Positions 27,591 through 36,495 of a stretch of DNA of 64,000 nucleotides are shown here, one piece after another. The notes under the pieces are model-generated. The model was not told the DNA's origin. It saw only the letters and a program-made list of their open reading frames with translations, and made no database searches. Source of the stretch: Dyadobacter fanqingshengii (GTDB lineage Bacteria; Bacteroidota; Bacteroidia; Cytophagales; Spirosomataceae); contig NZ_CP098806.1 in assembly GCF_023822005.2 (NCBI RefSeq), positions 2,790,001-2,854,000 on the forward strand, in the 5' to 3' direction. How positions within the stretch are numbered: the first letter of the stretch is position 1; every line of letters begins with the position of its first letter. The position numbers and the translations under genes were made by a program.

Positions 27591-29171
27591 TTAATTAGGT
27601 CTTGCAGTTTGGTAGCCGGGCGTTTGCGCAACGAGCGGATCATTGGTCCAGATCGCGGCCTCGACCGGCCATAAAATACGGTAGGCTTGTGTTGCTTTGT
27701 CGAGCAGTCCGTAGGGATGGCGTGCACTCTTAAATATAAGTGGTTCAGCGCCAAATTTCATCCTTCGCAGGTCATACCAGCGTTTTCCCTCGTGCACAAA
27801 TTCTTTGGTACGCTCTTCAAAAATCGCCAGTTCATTGGCATCTTTCCCTGCATTTTTAAACGGTTTCGGATCTTTTGCTGGCGCATAGGCGCGGTCGCGC
27901 ACGGGCTGGATAAATGCGGTTGGATCTCCGCCTTCTGCATTCACGATTTCGGCGAGCATCAGCAATCTGTCCGCTTCGCGATAAACTGGCCAATCATCTG
28001 AAAAGTAGCGTTTATTGGCGTCGATTGTTCCCAGAAACTTCACCAGGGCCGTGTTTTTAATGGTTACCGCATATGGTTTCACATCCGTATTAACTTTATA
28101 AAAATCATAGAAAGTCGCATTCCGTCTGCTATCAGCCACATCGTAAGATTGGAAAAGCTCGAATGTATAAGCATAGCGCTGAATGACCTGCATTGAATTA
28201 GGCGCAGCCAGCACCAATGGATCGACGAGGAAATTGCCGACCCCGGCGCTCACAGTGGAATCCTTGTAATGCAGTCCGTTGAAATTGAAAGTGGAATAAG
28301 TATAAGCCGCCACATTGCCCATTTCAGCTTCTCCAACCCGAAAACGGATCGCGAAAATGATCTCGCTGTTGTTCTTTTGTCCGTAGGCAAAAACGTTGGC
28401 GAAACCGGGAAGTAATGTGCTCCCGGTTACTGCATTCAGTGCTGTTTTTGCTTCCGCCAGATCGGCCGTCGTGCCATACACTTTTGCGGACCAAAGAAAA
28501 ACCTCGCCTTTGAGCATTAAAGCCGCATTAGGCGACCATTGGCTTTTGTCCGTAACCGCAGTCTGTGCGCCAAAAAGTGAGATAGATTTGGTCACATCTG
28601 CCTTGATCGCCGCCAGCACATCCGCTTCGGCAGCACGCGCTTTTCGCAATTGCACCGCATCGGTTGTCCCATTCAAAACATCCGCTTCCAGAACCAGCGG
28701 CACGCCGCCATAAGTCCGCAGCAAGTGAAAATAATAGTAAGCACGCATCGCATAGGCCTGTCCCAGCAGGTAAATTTTACGCGTTTCGGGCAGGAAACTG
28801 ATGGCTTCTACTTTTTGAATAAATAGATTGAGCTGCAAAATCGGGCCGTAAAATCCACCCCAGTTGCTGACGCCGGATGAAGTTTCTTCCAGTCGCTGCT
28901 CAATGACGGGAAGTTCGTTCAGCGAAGTGGCCTGACGATCGACTGTGCTGTAATTGCCGCCACGCATTTCGCCAAGGCGCAAAAACTGAAACTGGTTATC
29001 GCGGAATTGTTTGTGCAAGCCCACCATAAAGTTGTTGACCTGCGATTCGTTCTGCCAAAAGTTGCTGTCGCCGAAATAGTCCTGCGGCGTGAGTTCAAGC
29101 GCATCCTGGCAGGAACTCGCCAGCACCGAAAGCAGTGCACAGCATATGTAAAGTCTGATCTTTTTCATCAT
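27591..29171 (-). CDS. SusD/RagB-family glycan-binding lipoprotein
   Basis: About 526 residues. Lipobox LASSCQ marks a lipoprotein, so the mature protein is anchored at the outer-membrane surface. The TPR-rich SusD fold shows LYLLGQAYAMRAYYYFHLLRTYGGVPLVL in outline and the C-terminal ERTKEFVHEGKRWYDLRRM block. It binds the glycan and closes as a lid on the SusC porter encoded just upstream. The frame opens further at 29195, but this would overlap the SusC end, and MMKK at 29171 gives a normal lipoprotein signal. Likely ligand is a sialylated glycan or free sialic acid. Confidence 0.92.
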   Translation of the reverse strand: MMKKIRLYICCALLSVLASSCQDALELTPQDYFGDSNFWQNESQVNNFMVGLHKQFRDNQFQFLRLGEMRGGNYSTVDRQATSLNELPVIEQRLEETSSGVSNWGGFYGPILQLNLFIQKVEAISFLPETRKIYLLGQAYAMRAYYYFHLLRTYGGVPLVLEADVLNGTTDAVQLRKARAAEADVLAAIKADVTKSISLFGAQTAVTDKSQWSPNAALMLKGEVFLWSAKVYGTTADLAEAKTALNAVTGSTLLPGFANVFAYGQKNNSEIIFAIRFRVGEAEMGNVAAYTYSTFNFNGLHYKDSTVSAGVGNFLVDPLVLAAPNSMQVIQRYAYTFELFQSYDVADSRRNATFYDFYKVNTDVKPYAVTIKNTALVKFLGTIDANKRYFSDDWPVYREADRLLMLAEIVNAEGGDPTAFIQPVRDRAYAPAKDPKPFKNAGKDANELAIFEERTKEFVHEGKRWYDLRRMKFGAEPLIFKSARHPYGLLDKATQAYRILWPVEAAIWTNDPLVAQTPGYQTARPN

Positions 29172-29172
29172 T

Positions 29173-32100
29173 TCAAAAAGTGAAGTTGGCTCCAAGGATA
29201 AGGGTTGTAGGAATAGTATAAGCGCTGTTCTGCGAGCCCGTGCGCTCAGGCAGGCTCAGCATTTTATTGGTAATATAGCCCAGGTTTTGCCCTGTCGCTG
29301 TGAAGGTTAAGCCCGCGATTTTTGCTCTTTGCAGCAATGATGACGGCACAGTGTAGCTCAATGAAATTTCACGGAATGCCAGGTAAGACGAGTTTACCCA
29401 GAACATGCTGCTAGGCCTGTCGAAGTTCTTGGAATTCAGCTGATCAGCCCAGGTGTAGCGTGGATATTTGGCATCGGGGTTTTCTGGTGTCCAGGTGTCT
29501 TTTACCAATTCGGTTGCATTGAATTCTCCCTGGAAACTGCCCAGTGACCACATTTGCTGGAAATCCATTTGCTTGTGTCCCAAAGCAAAGTCCATCCGCG
29601 CAAACAGCGAGAGGTTTTTCCAGCGGATCGTCGTATTAAAACCGCCCGTCCATCTTGGAATGGTCCGTCCCAGGGAAACCATATCGCGTGTATCAATGGT
29701 GTCATTTTGATCCAGGTCTTTCCACATCATATCACCCAATTGGGTTGAAATGTAAGTGGCCCTGTTTAAGTTTTGGGAATTGATCAATGCATTGCTCGCC
29801 ACTCGTTTACCAGCGGATGCGCCATATTGCACTTCGCCCGCCGCAATGTCAATCTTGTTGTATTTGTCCAGATCTTCACCCGTGCGAATGATCCCGTCGC
29901 TCACATAACCAAAAATCTCACCCGGCTCCTGCCCTTCCTGCAAGCCCCCCGCCCAGATCACATTCCCGGAACGTGGATCATAAATGCGCTGCCCGCCCTG
30001 GCGATTGTTATCATTTCCATTAAATGGCAATTTCAAAACCAGGTTCTTGTTCCAGGCTGCATTCGCACCGATTTGCACAGTAAAATCTTGCTTCTGAACT
30101 GCTTTGAAGACGCCTTCCAGTTCTATGCCCCGGTTGCGCATGCTGCCGTTGTTCGTACGAATGCTCGCCACACCCGCGGATGTTGGCAGCAATACACTGG
30201 CAATTTTATCCGTCGTAACCCGATTGTAAACGGCAATGTTAGTAGTAATTCGGTTATTTAAAAATCCCATTTCCAAGCCGCCCTCGACCGTGTTGCTCTT
30301 CTCCCATTTCAGGTTTGGATTAGCAACGCCCGTTTGTAAAAATCCAATGCTGCCGTTATATGGAATTTGTGAGCCATAAGAACCCTGCAACTCGTAAACG
30401 CCGATCCCGTTGTTGGTGCCGATGCCGATATTGCCGTTTTTACCATAACTCGCACGCACTTTCAGAAAGGAAAGCCATGGCTGGGTGGCGGCCATAAAAT
30501 CCTCTTTGTGCACCAGCCAGCCTGCCGAGAATGCCGGAAATGTACCAAACTGGTTATCGCCGATCAGCCTGGAATAGCCATCACGCCTTACTGTAAACGA
30601 AGCCAGATATTTGCCGTCGTAGTCATAATTCAATCTGGCAAAAGCCGAGATAATGCGCTCCTGGGTGTGGTAGGAATCAGTGGTGCGCGTGTTGGCGTCA
30701 TTGATGGTCAAGCCGAGATCCTGAAAATCGTCGGTTGGCGCAAGGCGTCCTGCGGCGCTGAACCCTTTGGTCGCTTCGTCGTAATATTCAAATCCGGCCA
30801 TGGCGTCGATGTAGCTTTTGCCGAGGAAGGATTTTTTGTAATTCAAAATAGCATTGTAAGTCTGGCGGATGATGCGGTCGAAGCCTGCGGAAGAAGCCCG
30901 GTCGCGGTTCCAGCCCGTATTCGGATTGGTTGTGCTCATGATCCCGATGCGGAAATCGCGGTTGAACGATTCGGCTTCTGCTTCGTCGTACATCAATATT
31001 CCGCCAACTCTTAGGAAGAGATCATCTGTAAAATCAACCTTGAATGCTTGTCCGAGCGTGAATTTATCAGACTGGTTTTTCCTTTTGTATTTATCAATGT
31101 TCAGGCTTGGATTGCCGTCACTGGCATCGCGGCCGAGAATCAGCTCGCCGTTTGCATTGGTTCCGCGCATTGTAGGCGGTGCGGAAAGCATTCTGCCCCA
31201 GTAATTGGCCTCGCCGTTTTGCAGCGACTGATCACGCCAGTTGGCTCTGGCGAATGCCAGGCTGCTTTCTGATTTTAACCAACTTTTGATTTTGTAATCA
31301 CCATTCAATGTGAATGTCAACCGGCGGTAAAATGTGCCCAGCGAAAGTCCGTCCTCATTGTAATAACCCAAATTGGCATAGTAACCGCCTTTTTCATTGC
31401 CACCATTCATGCCAATGTTGTAATCCTGAGAAATGGCAGGCGATTTGAATGCAAAATCACCGTAATTGAAGTCTTTGTAAAGCAGATCTGCATTGGTTCC
31501 GTTGGGATCATAGGCACCTGATTCATTGGTTTTGATGGGGTCTTTCATCGTTTTCCAGCCGTCGTTTGCATTCAGCAACTCACGGTTTTGGTCGGTCAGA
31601 CGCATCGTGCTCCATATCGCGCGCGAATCGTAGTTTCCGTCCAAAATGGCTCCATTTGCATCCTTATACAGGTTTCCTGTTCCGCGCGGACCTACGCCGC
31701 TGAGCAGCGAGGATGTGGTCACGCCATTCTTGATCGCTTCCACTACACCCATCCGCGTCCATTTGATATAATCTGCTGCGTTGAGATAGTCATAAGGAAC
31801 ATTCAGGAAGTTGATCCCGGTTTTGGATTTGAATGTAATGGATGACGATCCTGCTTTTCCTCTTTTTGAAGTGATCAGAACCACACCATTGCTGGCACGT
31901 GCCCCGTAAATGGCTGTGGCAGAGGCATCCTTCAACACTTCCATACTTTCAATATCATCCGGGTTAATGTCGCTTAATGAGCCTCTCACCTGCCCGTCCA
32001 CCACGATGAGCGGGCTTCCGCTGCCGTCGAAGTTGGTTCCTCCTCGCAATGTAATGCTGGCCACCGATCCCGGGCGACCCGTTGACGTCGCTACGCGCAC

Positions 32101-32559
32101 ACCGGCAATCGTCCCGGCAAGCGCCTGAGCAGGATTGGAACGCATGCCCGTTTCCAACACTTTGGAATCCAGCTTGGCAATGGATGAGGTGATCTTGGCG
32201 CGACTGGCCGAACCGTAACCCGTTACAACAACTTCGTTGAGCGCCGACACATCCGGTTGCAGCACAATATCCAATGTTTCCGAAACGCCAACCGGCACTT
32301 CCTGGATCACGTAGCCAACCATTCTGAATTGGATTACATCACCGGCACCCGCCTGTATCGCATAGTCACCGTTGACAGATGTTTCTGCGGCGACATTTTT
32401 TCCTTTGAGTAACACGGTAACATTTGGAAGACCTTGCTTGTCGTCCCCGGATATCACCTTTCCGGTGAGCAACCTGGTCGACTGCGCCTGCAAACCCATC
32501 GCCAGGAGCATTCCAGCGAGGCTTAGCAACACTTTTAACCGCGTAATGTTCAATTTCAT
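29173..32559 (-). CDS. SusC/RagA TonB-linked outer-membrane transporter
   Basis: 1128 residues. Signal peptide, then a CarboxypepD-reg-like domain (LLTGKVISGDDKQGLPNVTVLLKG in outline), the TonB-box-like DVSALNEVVVTGYG segment, a plug domain with SIEVLKDASATAIYGARASNGVVLI-type motif (seen as MEVLKDASATAIYGARA), and a 22-strand barrel ending in F (GANFTF). It imports oligosaccharides or sialic acid across the outer membrane with its SusD lid. It is the first gene of the seven-gene operon. Promoter-like boxes and an operator lie directly upstream. Confidence 0.94.
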   Translation of the reverse strand: MKLNITRLKVLLSLAGMLLAMGLQAQSTRLLTGKVISGDDKQGLPNVTVLLKGKNVAAETSVNGDYAIQAGAGDVIQFRMVGYVIQEVPVGVSETLDIVLQPDVSALNEVVVTGYGSASRAKITSSIAKLDSKVLETGMRSNPAQALAGTIAGVRVATSTGRPGSVASITLRGGTNFDGSGSPLIVVDGQVRGSLSDINPDDIESMEVLKDASATAIYGARASNGVVLITSKRGKAGSSSITFKSKTGINFLNVPYDYLNAADYIKWTRMGVVEAIKNGVTTSSLLSGVGPRGTGNLYKDANGAILDGNYDSRAIWSTMRLTDQNRELLNANDGWKTMKDPIKTNESGAYDPNGTNADLLYKDFNYGDFAFKSPAISQDYNIGMNGGNEKGGYYANLGYYNEDGLSLGTFYRRLTFTLNGDYKIKSWLKSESSLAFARANWRDQSLQNGEANYWGRMLSAPPTMRGTNANGELILGRDASDGNPSLNIDKYKRKNQSDKFTLGQAFKVDFTDDLFLRVGGILMYDEAEAESFNRDFRIGIMSTTNPNTGWNRDRASSAGFDRIIRQTYNAILNYKKSFLGKSYIDAMAGFEYYDEATKGFSAAGRLAPTDDFQDLGLTINDANTRTTDSYHTQERIISAFARLNYDYDGKYLASFTVRRDGYSRLIGDNQFGTFPAFSAGWLVHKEDFMAATQPWLSFLKVRASYGKNGNIGIGTNNGIGVYELQGSYGSQIPYNGSIGFLQTGVANPNLKWEKSNTVEGGLEMGFLNNRITTNIAVYNRVTTDKIASVLLPTSAGVASIRTNNGSMRNRGIELEGVFKAVQKQDFTVQIGANAAWNKNLVLKLPFNGNDNNRQGGQRIYDPRSGNVIWAGGLQEGQEPGEIFGYVSDGIIRTGEDLDKYNKIDIAAGEVQYGASAGKRVASNALINSQNLNRATYISTQLGDMMWKDLDQNDTIDTRDMVSLGRTIPRWTGGFNTTIRWKNLSLFARMDFALGHKQMDFQQMWSLGSFQGEFNATELVKDTWTPENPDAKYPRYTWADQLNSKNFDRPSSMFWVNSSYLAFREISLSYTVPSSLLQRAKIAGLTFTATGQNLGYITNKMLSLPERTGSQNSAYTIPTTLILGANFTF

Positions 32560-32581
32560 AAAGAGTTAAGTTTAAGAATAT

Positions 32582-32600
32582 GTATTATGTATGACATAAT
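32582..32600. promoter_or_regulatory. Operator-like site 1 upstream of susC
   Basis: GTATTATGTATGACA (32582-32596) occurs here and, reverse-complemented, at site 2 near the regulator gene. At site 1 it is extended to a dyad ATTATG-5-CATAAT (32584-32600) with a GT-N3-AC core like FadR-family operators. The site overlaps the expected transcription start of the susC promoter, which suits repression. Confidence 0.65.
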
Positions 32601-32632
32601 AAAGGTAAAGCGATTAGGATGTTGATTGCAAG
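32600..32632 (-). promoter_or_regulatory. Probable promoter of the sialic-acid operon
   Basis: On the minus strand, CTTG (32632-32629) and TACCTTTA (32607-32600) are 21 bp apart and resemble the Bacteroidota -33 and -7 boxes, with one mismatch in each. The predicted start falls inside operator-like site 1. Confidence 0.4.
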
Positions 32633-32712
32633 CATCTTGTGAAAATTATTTTTTATGATCTTAAATTGATAATAAAAAAACTGGTTGCAGTTTGAATGAA
32701 AACCGCCATTTT

Positions 32713-32727
32713 TGTCATACATAATAC
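32713..32727. promoter_or_regulatory. Operator-like site 2 upstream of the GntR gene
   Basis: TGTCATACATAATAC is the exact reverse complement of the 15-mer at 32582-32596. It lies 13 bp before the regulator ATG, a place suited to autoregulation. Confidence 0.6.
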
Positions 32728-32739
32728 TTTAACCGTTTA

Positions 32740-33441
32740 ATGAACGACATTTTTCAAAGCATCAAGAGCATCGATACAAGCTCGCTGGTGGACAAAGTAG
32801 AGAGTAACCTGATCGCACTATTTATCGAGAAGGATTTTAAAGTGGGCGACTCCATTCCGAAAGAACTGGAACTGGCACAATCGCTTGGGGTGAGCCGGAC
32901 TGTCGTTCGGGAAGCTATGCTGCGGCTGCGGCTGATGGGTCTGGTGGAATCCAAAAAACATCGCGGGGCTGTGATCACGAGCCCGGACCTGGTTTCTATT
33001 CTTGAAAAAAGCATGAACCCGAAGATCCTGGATGATAATACATTGAAGGAAATTTTTGAAATGCGCCTGTCGCTTGAAATCGGGATGGCCGACTTCATTA
33101 TGGAGCGGGTGACATCGGAAGACATTGCTGCTTTGAAGGTTTTGGTCGAAAACGAGCCGTCTTCCTCAGACCGGATGCTTTTCCAGATCGAGCATGAAAT
33201 TGCGTTTCATGGCAAACTCTACGAGATTACCCGCAATGAGACAATGAAGAAATTTCAGCGGATGCTTTTGCCTGTGTTTGATTATGTGCACAAAAGCGGG
33301 CTGCTCCGCAAGTACTCGGCTAATGCAAACTTTGTTTCGCATAAAGGCCTTGTTGACATTATAGAAACCGGCAATTCGGAGCAGTTGAGGAATGCCATGC
33401 GCAGCCATCTGGAAAATCACTTTGCGCGACTTTTTGAGTAA
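32740..33441 (+). CDS. FadR/GntR-family transcriptional regulator of the sialic-acid operon
   Basis: 233 residues. The winged HTH at residues 20-90 has the GntR hallmark: LIALFIEKDFKVGDSIPKELELAQSLGVSRTVVREAMLRL in outline. The C-terminal all-helical FCD domain (about 100-225) contains ERVTSEDIAAL and the metal-binding His pattern (D, H..., H) in EHEIAFHGKLYE and FVSHKGLVDI. Divergent from susC with two shared 15-bp sites, it likely represses the operon and itself until a pathway intermediate such as Neu5Ac or ManNAc binds. That ligand is inference. Confidence 0.88.
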   Translation: MNDIFQSIKSIDTSSLVDKVESNLIALFIEKDFKVGDSIPKELELAQSLGVSRTVVREAMLRLRLMGLVESKKHRGAVITSPDLVSILEKSMNPKILDDNTLKEIFEMRLSLEIGMADFIMERVTSEDIAALKVLVENEPSSSDRMLFQIEHEIAFHGKLYEITRNETMKKFQRMLLPVFDYVHKSGLLRKYSANANFVSHKGLVDIIETGNSEQLRNAMRSHLENHFARLFE

Positions 33442-33494
33442 TACTTCGACAAATAATTGGCGCTAGCGACCGCTTCGTTCCTGACCCTGCACTT

Positions 33495-33806
33495 GTGTCC
33501 GCGTTTTTCTTATCGACCTGGCTTTACAAGGTTGCGAAAGAAACTTACCTGCTCACGGACAAGTTACTGATCTTCGGGGCGCCCGCAGTGGTCGCACTTG
33601 TTTGCATTGTGGCCATCGCCTACGCCGGCAATTATCAGCGGCATCAGCGTTTCGGTAATAAATACACTGCATTTGCATTGATTGTGATCTCGTCAGCAGT
33701 CGCGGTAGCCGCAACGTTCCTCCCCCAGCAACCAACCTCTGACCAGTTTTTCACAGAGGAGCAGTTCGAGAGTTATCGGAAATTGGGATATCATAGTTTG
33801 ATGTGA
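33495..33806 (+). CDS. Small two-helix membrane protein, unknown
   Basis: 103 residues from a GTG start. Two hydrophobic helices (about 22-45 and 57-78) flank a basic loop (NYQRHQRFGNK). No family is recognised. The stop lies 2 bp from the stop of the convergent caspase-subtilase gene. No ATG in frame gives a shorter version with both helices, so the start is uncertain. Confidence 0.5.
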   Translation: MSAFFLSTWLYKVAKETYLLTDKLLIFGAPAVVALVCIVAIAYAGNYQRHQRFGNKYTAFALIVISSAVAVAATFLPQQPTSDQFFTEEQFESYRKLGYHSLM

Positions 33807-33808
33807 GG

Positions 33809-36433
33809 TTAGTCAATCATCGCCTGTTTCAGATAAGGTGAAGCATAGGGCGATTTTATGACCTTCGACTTAAATTCGTCATTATTGATATGCGCAGCGC
33901 AACTGATTGGGTCTGTCAAGTTAATTACCGAATACAGACGGTAAAATTCCGGATCCGTTTGAAGGAGATCTACCAGTTCGGCCGTCAATGCTTCGACTGA
34001 TGGCTTTACCGCTTCACTTCGGAACAACTTTCGGTTTTTAAAGAAAGCGCCTATTGTTTCACCAATGCCAAAAAGGCTGCTTTCTGCTTCTGGCGATGGT
34101 TGCAAATCGGCTGCATCCGGCACGCCAACCAGCAGCGCATCGAAAGCGCGGAGGATACCATTGCCATAATATTTCTGCCATTCGGTAAAAGTTTCACCCT
34201 TGGCAGCCGCGGTGTACAGCGCATTGCGAACGGCTTCCACTTTTTTCCATTGATGACCGGGTTTGTAATAACCCTTTTGTTCGAGCTCATCGCGGTGATA
34301 TGCGATCCAGAGCGCCGCAGCCGAAGCGACCTGGGGTGTTGCCGAAGATGTTCCTCCCCCGCTTCGGAGAAATGGAATGGCTGTGGATGCCCACGGCGTG
34401 TTAGGCGTGTACGCGGCCAATGCGCGCGTCATGCGGGAAGCCGGGCCCCAGGAACCCTGCATATATTTAGTCCCAATGTTAAACCTGGCCTGCTGAATGA
34501 AATTGACATCGTAAGGTTGATGGTCATACATTGCGCCCGTGGCGGCAATTACCCGCTCATACGCAGCGGGAAACATAACGCATTTGGGCAGCAGCGCACC
34601 GGCGCCTTTGTACCAGCAGTTACTGGCGGCGGATACGATCACCAGTCCTGCATCATATGCATCATTAACTGCCCTTGCCATTTTCTTGCTGGGTTTGCCC
34701 GCCATAGACATCGTTACAACCTCGCAACCGATTTCAACGGCATACTCTAATGCATTGCAGAAGTTCTCACTGTTCATAATCACAACAGATTCGGAAATGC
34801 GGATTGGCACCACTTCCGCGAACGGTATCCCGCCAACAAAGCCTTCAAATTCATCGAATGTAGCTGATTTTGTCACATTATTTCCTGCAAGGAGCGTCAT
34901 AGTTCCCAGTCCGTGCCCATCCTGGCCAGAGGCGCTTTTGTCGATGGCCTGATTTGGGTCTTCTCCGGAAACATAACTTCTGGCAAGGGTTGTGTTGAGA
35001 TTTAAGGGTCTGGCGACGTGGCCTTCGATAAAGCCGGTGTCCAAATGGCCAACCCGGATATGCGCACCGGGCCTGTGCGTCTGTACAAATGCGTGGGCCT
35101 TGGCAAGCTGCGAATGTTTTTCGTCCAGATGCCAACCCATCCTTGCGTCAGGTTCACCCTGGTTTAGCGATGGCGGCCATTCCTTAATGTAATCGGGATT
35201 GTTGATATCCCCTTCCCGGCTGACCGCGCCATTTTGGGCCGGAGCCAAACTCAATACCGGCTCTACGATAGCATCATGCCCCAGCCTGTCCAGCTCCGTT
35301 TGGATGGCATGGACAACTGACCATGCATGTTCATTAGGAATCCCTGGAAATTCCAAAGTCGTTACCTGCCTGCTGCCTTTCACAACATTGCTGAGTACTA
35401 CCGCATCCTTTCCAGGAAAATAATCGCCGGCCAGCGCAACAGGCAGGTCAATCGTGAGGACGGCCGGTTTTTTTAAGGTAAGCATATCCCAGGGTGCTTC
35501 ACGCTCAAAACTAATCCTGGCTGTTTCCTTTTTTTGAAGACGTGGCTTTCGAAAACCTTTCACCTGATCGGCGTCGGGAATGTTGATGGTAAACGGGAAA
35601 TAATGTTCAAATGCAGGGATAATGCCTCCATATTGAAAAAAGTTGGGCCGGGGCATGAAATAGCGCTGCTGAACGGCCGCAATGAGCATTTCACAATTGG
35701 CATCTTTGTAAGCAGGATCTTTAAAGATTTCTATGAATGCTTCGGTGAAAATACCGTTGTTTTCCCCATCCAGCGTTGTTTCGTCATCCTGGCATGCGGC
35801 GAGTAATTTTACCGAAGCTTTTACCTGTGATCCCTGGGCCTTAGTCTGATATTTCTTTTGGATTGGTTTATAAATGCTTTCTCCAAACTTGACATAGATC
35901 CTTTTTTTAACATTCGTATCTAATTTCCGGGATCTTGCTCCTCCCGTCATTGCAGCTCGTTCCATGCCATTGGCAAGTATTTTACTGAGGTCAAGTTCTC
36001 CGTCTCTTGTTATTGTGCCAGCGTGGCAACTGTCCGAAACGATCAGTATCCGCGTGCCTTCTGAGAATTTTTCAAAGGCTTCGTAAAGCTCATCATCCAG
36101 TAACTGACGGTCATATAAGCACCAGGTCTGATCATTTTGTTCATTATCAAAACCTGCTGGTTTATCATTGGCCAGTTCCCCGCCATGACCCGCGTAGGTT
36201 AATAGCAGAATATCGCCCGCAACCATCTGTGTCGCATAGGAGTTGAGCGCGTGCTTGACCGCGTCCGATGTGGCGTATTCGTCATGCAGTTTACTGGTGG
36301 TATAGCCAAGGCCTATGGCAAAGGACTCCCAGAACAAAGCGTCGTTGACAGCTGCCTTCAACTCCGGCATGTCTCCGTAATGTGCTACATCGGCCCTGTT
36401 AAGACCAATATGTAATGAATATCCTGTTGACAT
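33809..36433 (-). CDS. Caspase - subtilase (S8) fusion protease
   Basis: 874 residues with two complete protease domains. Residues 1-290 are a caspase/metacaspase domain: LLLTYAGHGG has catalytic His83 and IVSDSCHAG catalytic Cys136. Residues about 430-770 are a subtilisin-type domain: HLDTG (Asp465), DGHGLGT (His507), SAASN (Asn605, oxyanion hole) and GGGTSSATP (Ser696). The linker (300-430) could be a propeptide-like or binding module. A helical tail follows. No signal peptide is seen, so it should be cytosolic. It is the last gene of a five-gene operon beginning with a CHAT protease and a STAND NTPase, and is probably an executioner. The caspase part may cut itself to free the subtilase. 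Confidence 0.9.
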   Translation of the reverse strand: MSTGYSLHIGLNRADVAHYGDMPELKAAVNDALFWESFAIGLGYTTSKLHDEYATSDAVKHALNSYATQMVAGDILLLTYAGHGGELANDKPAGFDNEQNDQTWCLYDRQLLDDELYEAFEKFSEGTRILIVSDSCHAGTITRDGELDLSKILANGMERAAMTGGARSRKLDTNVKKRIYVKFGESIYKPIQKKYQTKAQGSQVKASVKLLAACQDDETTLDGENNGIFTEAFIEIFKDPAYKDANCEMLIAAVQQRYFMPRPNFFQYGGIIPAFEHYFPFTINIPDADQVKGFRKPRLQKKETARISFEREAPWDMLTLKKPAVLTIDLPVALAGDYFPGKDAVVLSNVVKGSRQVTTLEFPGIPNEHAWSVVHAIQTELDRLGHDAIVEPVLSLAPAQNGAVSREGDINNPDYIKEWPPSLNQGEPDARMGWHLDEKHSQLAKAHAFVQTHRPGAHIRVGHLDTGFIEGHVARPLNLNTTLARSYVSGEDPNQAIDKSASGQDGHGLGTMTLLAGNNVTKSATFDEFEGFVGGIPFAEVVPIRISESVVIMNSENFCNALEYAVEIGCEVVTMSMAGKPSKKMARAVNDAYDAGLVIVSAASNCWYKGAGALLPKCVMFPAAYERVIAATGAMYDHQPYDVNFIQQARFNIGTKYMQGSWGPASRMTRALAAYTPNTPWASTAIPFLRSGGGTSSATPQVASAAALWIAYHRDELEQKGYYKPGHQWKKVEAVRNALYTAAAKGETFTEWQKYYGNGILRAFDALLVGVPDAADLQPSPEAESSLFGIGETIGAFFKNRKLFRSEAVKPSVEALTAELVDLLQTDPEFYRLYSVINLTDPISCAAHINNDEFKSKVIKSPYASPYLKQAMID

Positions 36434-36495
36434 CGGAAATGAGTTGGTTTTGAATTAGAAAAACTTAATCGAACATCAGGAGCGTCTGCCCGTAA

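Noticed and set aside
34100..34750. 216-residue plus-strand frame antisense to the caspase-subtilase gene
   Set aside because: Shadow of the subtilase coding frame, rich in Cys and Arg, with no recognisable family.
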